From positions 1 to 7,418 of the forward strand of contig JAILBG010000086.1 of NCBI GenBank assembly GCA_024681215.1: 7,418 nt of DNA, given 5' to 3'. Numbering within the stretch: position 1 is the first letter of the stretch; every line of letters starts with the position of its first letter. This DNA comes from RUG563 sp024681215. GTDB lineage: Bacteria; Bacillota; Clostridia; Christensenellales; Aristaeellaceae. The translations under genes and the position numbers were made by a program. Positions 4,501 to 7,418 of the stretch are shown piece by piece. A model generated the notes under the pieces. That model was not told the DNA's origin. It ran no database searches and saw only the letters and a list, made by a program, of their open reading frames with translations.

Positions 4501-7418
4501 GACGTGGCCCCCGGAACCGAAACGTATATCCTGGCGGGCACCATGACCTATTCCGTGAACGTGCGCGGCTACAAACCTGATACGGACGAAGTGCTCTGCT
4601 CTGCCGAAGGCTCCTGTTCGATCGGCCTGCTCTGGGAAGGCCTCACCCCGGAGGATATCGCGTCGCTGTCCGTCCGGAAGGTTTGGGACGACAATGACGA
4701 TCAGATCGGCGCGCGGCCCGAATATGTGAACGTATACCTGCTGTGGGATGGCGCTCCCATGGCTATGGCAAAGCTCTACGAGGATAACGGCTGGACCGCC
4801 ACGTTTGACGATATGCCTCTGATCGACCCGGAAGACGGCCATACCATCGAATACACCTGGCAGGAAGACGATGTGGAAAGCTACATCCTCACCAGCGTGA
4901 GCACGGAGGGCTTCCTCACCACCCTGACCAACACCTATAACCCCGGCTCCGCCATCCAGGAGCCCGACAAGGCCGCCCTGACCCTTACCTGGGTGAGAGA
5001 CAGCGATGTGGATTACGCCCCATATCCCGGCGATGAGCATCAGCCGGATGATTCGGTGTGGGTGGATTTCACTGCCGAAAACACCGGCGCTGTGCCCCTT
5101 GACCCGGTGCTTCGCGCGGAATACGCCAATGGCGTGACATATCAACGCACAGACTACCCCGTGATGGAACCGGAAGAAACCCGGGACGACAGCAAGGGCA
5201 CGCTTCCCATCGGCGATTTCATCACCCCCGGTACGGATACCGCCGAGCTTCTGGGCACCGTCACGCTCACCTTCTGGTATGACGGCCTGGACCCCGAAAC
5301 CGGCGAAAAGCTCTGCGAATCCAACAAGATCACCCGCGTCTGGAAGGTGGGCAAGGATGGAACCACCACCACCGGCGACCCCAACACCCTGAACCCCGCC
5401 ATTTCCGTGACCATTTCGGCCGAGCCCGGCGCGGGCGACGGCAAGCGGTATGAGGGCGCGAAGCTGCCCTACCATTATGAAGTGACCAACACCGGCAACT
5501 GCCCAGTGTACGTGCCCTGGTGGCCGGATGTGATGCCCGAAGTCTTCGACGCTTCCGCCCCCAACGGTCGCACCGAAGTGCCCGAAATCACCACGGCCTT
5601 AAGCTTTACGCTGCTGTACCCTGGCGAAACCTATTCCCATATGGATAATTATACCGTGAGTGCCGCTGACGCGGAGCATGGCTCTGTCTTCTTCTGGCGC
5701 TGGGGTGACGCCTGGTATTCCGATACGGATGGCGAGCTCCAATACATTGATGCGAAAAGCAACGAGCTGAGGATTGCCTTCACCTACCCGGAGGGCGGCG
5801 ACCCCGATCCCGACGCAGCCAAACTGGAAATCGTCTGGAACTATGACGAAATCTGGGATGACAGTATGGAATTGCTGTTTGACACCACAGCGCCCGGGGT
5901 GCTGACCGCCGAGGACAGCGCGTATGCATGGTTTACCGTAACCAATACCGGCAACGTGCCCCTTGAGGTTTACGATTATGTGACATGGGGCGACGGCCAT
6001 ACTGATTCCTGTAGTCCGTACAGGCTGAGTGGTTCTCTCGATCCCGGAAAGTTTGAAGAAGACTTTTGGGGCGACGGGCCGCTGGGCGATTACATCACCC
6101 CCGGCACGGACACCGCCGAACTGATGGGCACCGTCACCGTCACCTTCTGGGCCAAGGGCTTTGATCCCGAAACCGGCGAGCAGCTCTGCGAAACCGAGCA
6201 TCTCTCCCGCACCTGGGAAGTGCGCAACGGCCCCGCCCCCTGGCCCATCCCCGAGGAGAGCCGGCTCACCGTTTCCATCAGTGAAGCAAGCAGCCGTACC
6301 GACCCCGCTGGCTACCAGCTCACGGAATACTGGGATACCGCGATCTACGTGCGCAACGAAGGCCCCGTGGATGTGCCCGAATACACCCTCCACGTGGATT
6401 TTGTGGCCAGCAATGAAGGAATGCACACCTGGAATCCGGACGCCACCGACGGCGCCACCTGGTATGAGTTTACCATCTACGGCATCGCCTCCCTGACGGA
6501 GCGCAACGCGTGCAGCTCTCCCTTTGGCACCATCATCGACCAGGACGTGGCCCGGGGCTATGTGCAGGCAACCGCCTACGTCACCTGGATTGACCCGGAC
6601 AGCGAAGAGCCCAGGGAATCCAATCACGATACCGTCTATCTGCCCGTCATCAGCAAGACCGGATTGCTGCTCAAGAAGGGCATCGAAAAGGGCCCCGCCA
6701 ATACGAAATACTTCCAGGAGGACGAGCCCATCAACTGGACCCTCACCGTTACCAACACCAGCAAAGAGCCCATTTACAACGTGGTGGTGATGGATCAGGG
6801 CGTGAAGGTGGGCGAATTCCCGGTAATCCATCCCGGCGAAACGCTGCCCTGCACCGTGCCGCCCCACGTGGTCAGCGCCTATGAGGCCGACGTGGCCATG
6901 ACCGTCGTCAACATCGCCACCGCCACTGGTCAGGATTTGCAGGGCGCGGAGCATACCTGGATCAGCAATCCCGTCAGTGTGCCCACCAACGAATTTTCGC
7001 CTGTGCCCATCCCGCCCGTCTTCCCGCCGGAAGACCCCGGCAAGACCCCCGAAGACCCCGGCCCCGGCAAGCCCATCGATCCGCCGCCCGAAGACCCCAA
7101 GAAGGATAAGGAAAAAGACAAGGACGGCGATCCCTTCATCAAGGGCGACGGCGGAGACAGCTGCCTGCTGACCCTCACCGCCCTGAGCGATGCCGAAGCG
7201 CGCTACACCCTCCACGCCTGTGCCGAGCATTTAGCCGCCGCCCAGGCCGCCCAGGAAGCCACCGCCAACAGCCCCGATGCCGGCTGGGATCAGGCCGCGG
7301 AAATCTGGCGTGCCGAAATCGATAAGCTGTACGACGTCCTGCGCGAAGCCGCGGTCAGCGACGAAGCCAAGGCCGCCGTCACCGCCGATCAGGAAGCGTA
7401 TTGGGCGTACATCGACGC
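1435..7418 (+). CDS. Giant secreted modular surface protein (adhesin-like; Cys/His repeats, SpaA/Cna_B and NTG beta modules), 3' end outside window
   Basis: One frame of 1,994 codons runs from ATG 1435 to the window edge without a stop. Residues 1-25 are a Sec signal peptide ending A-L-A. Order of parts: Cys/His repeats (61-260, degenerate to about 296); unassigned, probably beta-rich, AT-richer region (298-437); NTG module A (438-567); two SpaA-like domains (573-776); NTG modules B and C (786-1067); Cna_B domain (1077-1170); modules D, E, F and a divergent G (1180-1738); DUF11/DUF7507-like module (1743-1850); Pro/Asp/Lys-rich linker (1855-1908); alpha-helical LprI/DUF1311-like start (1910 on). 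Known SpaA/Cna_B proteins are pilins or stalks of cell-wall adhesins stiffened by Lys-Asn isopeptide bonds, so an extended surface stalk is inferred. No LPXTG motif, membrane anchor or S-layer domain appears before the edge, so attachment is unknown. The protein is acidic and tryptophan- and tyrosine-rich. The ligand is unknown. Confidence 0.85.
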   Translation, partial: MRMKRWMALLLAAVMLLSALPGALAVDNGDVKISGSCPSEDAKMRNNGHHFYFAEVDEPRCIESGTVWWFCTYCGDEYEETLPALGHDFRNDWSVTYEASCDSDGMQIRFCHRCQQEEVRSIPALGHSWQERTIRRVEPTCTEDGYREYTRQCTRCGMYDGASAVGTTTSQRQTLPALGHDWGPWKVEYPGTCTEKGMNVRKCNRCGKEEYVYSDYSDHQWGPWKVEYPGTCLEKGMNVRKCALCGKEEYVYSDYGDHEWGEWEVVTPAGPGAPGLEKRVCKNTPNHVEQREIPPLPKAQYVLKGVEKTYYGSILDSLGGWYPDIYSSGAFHIIWEDAEPILHKEYYAATGPFYKDSGHDTLLTDEPVAGETYYFAITVYNDISREDHSIDFSQVNSDLVNVTIQGFDVTYLWFEADTTDEFADACTLHFSAACLGKPELTLTWQFDGDGDTNQYDRDEFLPQEIVGAWHAIKNTGSVDLTVGWHVEFGDGYAFTAGPEHYFGLAAGKDYGTGCGGKTVGEHIDPGTATETLLGTSTITFWYIGYDRATGEKLCESNHITRVWKVRKAEEPNGVVGISKIDADNKWPLFGAFFQVYDDEDAIIAEWESQDSPFFIDGLKTGCEYTLVETKAPDGYTLALPMTFTIDASGAIATGGGDSIPASFTSAPVLTVENRQTQVSVAKQDADTGELLSGAKLQIIDETGAVVEEWESTDGVHSVFGLRTGRQYTLAEAAAPAGYDAAPSATFTIDETGKVTTTGDVTEDSTGVPVLVVKDHRAAGTPDEEKAELTLTYVGVSPDKEVYDPDDILIIYYEVENTGNVPLKVDLWADDYPDGKAFTGLMPETVLQPGEKLQTARAQDTAKQYVKPGTATAELLGIDEVTAYAYGYDPDNYTHGNSSAALCKSNEVTNEFKVGGGTNGDPGGTPDEEKAELTVYLEAQDYDTHAPKTQFQDGESYFFYGIVENTGNVPLELYDFDVYYSSGFSEAGRNIEGQRAVLQPGEKTAYVGGSYWFISAGGKISASDVAPGTETYILAGTMTYSVNVRGYKPDTDEVLCSAEGSCSIGLLWEGLTPEDIASLSVRKVWDDNDDQIGARPEYVNVYLLWDGAPMAMAKLYEDNGWTATFDDMPLIDPEDGHTIEYTWQEDDVESYILTSVSTEGFLTTLTNTYNPGSAIQEPDKAALTLTWVRDSDVDYAPYPGDEHQPDDSVWVDFTAENTGAVPLDPVLRAEYANGVTYQRTDYPVMEPEETRDDSKGTLPIGDFITPGTDTAELLGTVTLTFWYDGLDPETGEKLCESNKITRVWKVGKDGTTTTGDPNTLNPAISVTISAEPGAGDGKRYEGAKLPYHYEVTNTGNCPVYVPWWPDVMPEVFDASAPNGRTEVPEITTALSFTLLYPGETYSHMDNYTVSAADAEHGSVFFWRWGDAWYSDTDGELQYIDAKSNELRIAFTYPEGGDPDPDAAKLEIVWNYDEIWDDSMELLFDTTAPGVLTAEDSAYAWFTVTNTGNVPLEVYDYVTWGDGHTDSCSPYRLSGSLDPGKFEEDFWGDGPLGDYITPGTDTAELMGTVTVTFWAKGFDPETGEQLCETEHLSRTWEVRNGPAPWPIPEESRLTVSISEASSRTDPAGYQLTEYWDTAIYVRNEGPVDVPEYTLHVDFVASNEGMHTWNPDATDGATWYEFTIYGIASLTERNACSSPFGTIIDQDVARGYVQATAYVTWIDPDSEEPRESNHDTVYLPVISKTGLLLKKGIEKGPANTKYFQEDEPINWTLTVTNTSKEPIYNVVVMDQGVKVGEFPVIHPGETLPCTVPPHVVSAYEADVAMTVVNIATATGQDLQGAEHTWISNPVSVPTNEFSPVPIPPVFPPEDPGKTPEDPGPGKPIDPPPEDPKKDKEKDKDGDPFIKGDGGDSCLLTLTALSDAEARYTLHACAEHLAAAQAAQEATANSPDAGWDQAAEIWRAEIDKLYDVLREAAVSDEAKAAVTADQEAYWAYID
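1615..2322 (+). repeat. Cys/His repeats of the surface protein (residues 61-296)
   Basis: Five units share C-x9-C-x2-C (x11 in unit 3) and then a His: C61/C71/C74/H87, C101/C111/C114/H127, C141/C153/C156/H180, C193/C203/C206/H219 and C232/C242/C245/H258. Units 1-3 end in P-A-L-G-H. A sixth unit (261-296) keeps only C281 and the closing P-P-L. Three Cys plus one His per unit looks like a small zinc-ribbon-like site. Repeats of this style are familiar at the ends of secreted Clostridia proteins. Metal binding is inferred; no ligand is known. Confidence 0.7.
1981..2214 (+). repeat. 117-bp tandem duplication inside the Cys/His region
   Basis: Copies at 1981-2097 and 2098-2214 are directly adjacent, each 39 codons. 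By hand alignment they differ at 13 of 117 bases and 5 of 39 residues, far closer than any other pair of units. This implies a recent duplication by slippage or unequal recombination, with all Cys and His retained. Confidence 0.9.
2326..2745 (+). other. Unassigned region of the surface protein (residues 298-437)
   Basis: No family is recognised. The segment E-P-V-A-G-E-T-Y-Y-F (367-376) with alternating aromatic/hydrophobic residues suggests beta strands. Bases 2341-2700 count to about 49% GC by hand, against about 60% in sampled flanks, suggesting a separate origin of this segment. Confidence 0.5.
2746..3135 (+). repeat. NTG beta module A (residues 438-567)
   Basis: Contains N474-T-G-S-V-D-L, P-G-T-A-T-E-T-L-L-G-T after residue 524 and the module end F-W-Y...T-G-E-K-L-C554-E-S-N followed by R-V-W-K-V. 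The last 51 bases of this end (3079-3129) match module D (5299-5349) at 48 positions, showing that the two are copies. A CARDB/DUF11-like beta sandwich is inferred. Confidence 0.65.
3151..3459 (+). other. SpaA-like prealbumin-fold domain 1 (residues 573-675)
   Basis: Shows I-S-K579-I-D, L-F-G-A-F-F (588-593), I-D-G-L-K-T-G (615-621), Y-T-L-V-E628-T-K-A-P-D-G-Y and T-V-E-N673. This is the SpaA/Cna_B type-1 pattern, with Lys, Glu and Asn placed as in domains that form a spontaneous isopeptide bond. Confidence 0.8.
3460..3762 (+). other. SpaA-like prealbumin-fold domain 2 (residues 676-776)
   Basis: Directly follows the first: V-A-K682-Q-D, L-L-S-G-A-K-L (690-696), F-G-L-R-T-G (719-724), Y-T-L-A-E731...A-P-A-G-Y738 and V-V-K-D774. 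The usual terminal Asn is D774 here, so the bond, if formed, would be Lys-Asp. Confidence 0.75.
3790..4173 (+). repeat. NTG beta module B (residues 786-913)
   Basis: N816-T-G-N-V-P-L, L-Q-P-G-E-K, P-G-T-A-T-A-E-L-L-G and L-C902-K-S-N. It begins after the linker G-T-P-D-E-E-K-A-E-L, which recurs 432 bases (144 codons) later before module C, with 28 of 32 bases identical (3769-3800 and 4201-4232). Bases 3841-4020 are AT-richer (about 47% GC by hand). Confidence 0.6.
4222..4635 (+). repeat. NTG beta module C (residues 930-1067)
   Basis: N964-T-G-N-V-P-L-E-L, L-Q-P-G-E-K, a P-G-T-E-T...L-A-G-T line and E-V-L-C1055. The end has lost the E-S-N and terminal W-K-V signature and runs into the Cna_B domain. 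Confidence 0.55.
4663..4944 (+). other. Cna_B-type domain (residues 1077-1170)
   Basis: The match to collagen-adhesin B repeats is close: V-R-K1082-V-W-D-D, R-P-E-Y-V-N-V-Y-L-L (1094-1103), N-G-W-T-A-T-F (1118-1124), I-E-Y-T-W-Q-E1144 and T-L-T-N1166-T-Y. K1082, E1144 and N1166 sit where the isopeptide Lys, catalytic Glu and Asn are known in this family. Confidence 0.85.
4972..5355 (+). repeat. NTG beta module D (residues 1180-1307)
   Basis: N1216-T-G-A-V-P-L, I-T-P-G-T-D-T-A-E-L-L-G-T and F-W-Y...G-E-K-L-C1294-E-S-N with R-V-W-K-V. It is closest to module A at its end and to module F at the P-G-T line. Confidence 0.65.
5401..5787 (+). repeat. Divergent NTG beta module E (residues 1323-1451)
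   Basis: Keeps V-T-N1352-T-G-N-C-P-V and a K-S-N near the end (about 1441-1443), but lacks the P-G-T-x-T line and the L-C-E motif. It follows a Thr/Gly/Pro linker (1308-1321). Confidence 0.5.
5818..6222 (+). repeat. NTG beta module F (residues 1462-1596)
   Basis: V-T-N1504-T-G-N-V-P-L-E-V, Y-I-T-P-G-T-D-T-A-E-L-M-G-T, F-W-A-K-G-F-D-P-E-T-G-E and L-C1585-E-T with R-T-W-E-V at the end. Confidence 0.65.
6265..6648 (+). repeat. Degenerate NTG-like module G (residues 1611-1738)
   Basis: Y-V-R-N1641-E-G-P-V-D-V takes the N-T-G place and W-I-D-P-D-S-E-E-P-R-E-S-N the end signature, with Arg where the Cys of other modules stands. The spacing agrees with the other copies. Confidence 0.4.
6661..6984 (+). 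other. DUF11/DUF7507-like module (residues 1743-1850)
   Basis: L-L-L-K-K-G, I-N-W-T-L-T-V-T-N1774-T-S, I-Y-N-V-V-V-M-D-Q, I-H-P-G-E-T and V-N-I-A-T-A-T-G follow the order of the conserved-repeat beta domain found in bacterial surface proteins. Confidence 0.6.
6997..7158 (+). other. Pro/Asp/Lys-rich linker (residues 1855-1908)
   Basis: Repeats of P-x-D-P-G-K and P-P-x-D-P, then a K-D-K-E-K-D-K-D run. It is low in hydrophobic residues and expected to be extended, like a wall-spanning or hinge segment. Confidence 0.7.
7162..7418 (+). other. Start of an alpha-helical LprI/DUF1311-like domain (residues 1910 onward)
   Basis: C1910 and C1929, then A/E/Q-rich sequence, W-D-Q-A...I-W-R-A-E-I-D-K-L-Y1966-D-V-L, and D-Q1986-E-A-Y-W-A-Y-I-D at the edge. 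The W...L-Y-x-x-L...Q-x-x-W pattern resembles LprI-like (DUF1311) domains, some of which inhibit lysozyme. The domain is cut by the window, so this is tentative. Confidence 0.4.

Noticed and set aside
6997..7158. Pro-rich segment as a sortase-type wall-sorting signal
   Set aside because: There is no LPXTG-like motif followed by a hydrophobic segment, and a folded-looking domain follows the linker.
1816..7230. Long minus-strand open frames (1816-3759, 4297-5475, 5599-7230)
   Set aside because: They are antisense to one continuous plus-strand frame with recognisable domains, and their Gly/Val/His/Ala-rich products match nothing. They reflect codon bias in GC-rich DNA.

Overview
The window holds two divergently transcribed genes, both running off its edges, with a 386-base control region between them. 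The composition (roughly 60% GC in most of the coding sequence), strong GGAGG-type ribosome binding sites, sigma-A-like promoters and the protein families point to a gut- or rumen-type Clostridia (Bacillota). A Christensenellales-like lineage is my guess from protein style, not something the sequence proves.

Layout. Bases 1-1048 (minus strand) encode the first 349 residues of an extracellular solute-binding protein of the carbohydrate ABC-transporter type (family 1). It has a Sec signal peptide but no recognisable lipobox. Bases 1049-1434 are non-coding. They hold two well-formed divergent promoters, each with 17-bp spacing and an extended -10 TG, an 8-bp stem-loop in the leader of the solute-binding gene, and small dyad and direct-repeat motifs that could be operators. 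Bases 1435-7418 (plus strand) are one uninterrupted frame of 1,994 codons without a stop. It encodes a giant secreted modular surface protein, truncated by the window end.

The giant protein reads in order as follows: signal peptide; five Cys/His (C-x9/11-C-x2-C-...-H) repeats plus a degenerate sixth, two of them a recent 117-bp tandem duplication; an unassigned AT-richer region; a series of about 130-residue beta-type modules carrying an N-T-G-[NSA]-V-[PD]-L signature and a [T]-F-W-Y-x-G-x-D-P-x-T-G-E-x-L-C-E-S-N-like end; two SpaA-type and one Cna_B-type domain interspersed among them, with residues placed for intramolecular isopeptide bonds; a DUF11/DUF7507-like module; a Pro/Asp/Lys-rich linker; and the start of an alpha-helical domain resembling LprI/DUF1311. 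The features given for parts of this protein are sub-regions of a single gene.

The two genes share a control region but need not share a function. One would capture a sugar-like solute outside the cell, the other looks like a stalk-like adhesin or surface protein. No RNA gene, mobile element, CRISPR array or terminator is seen.
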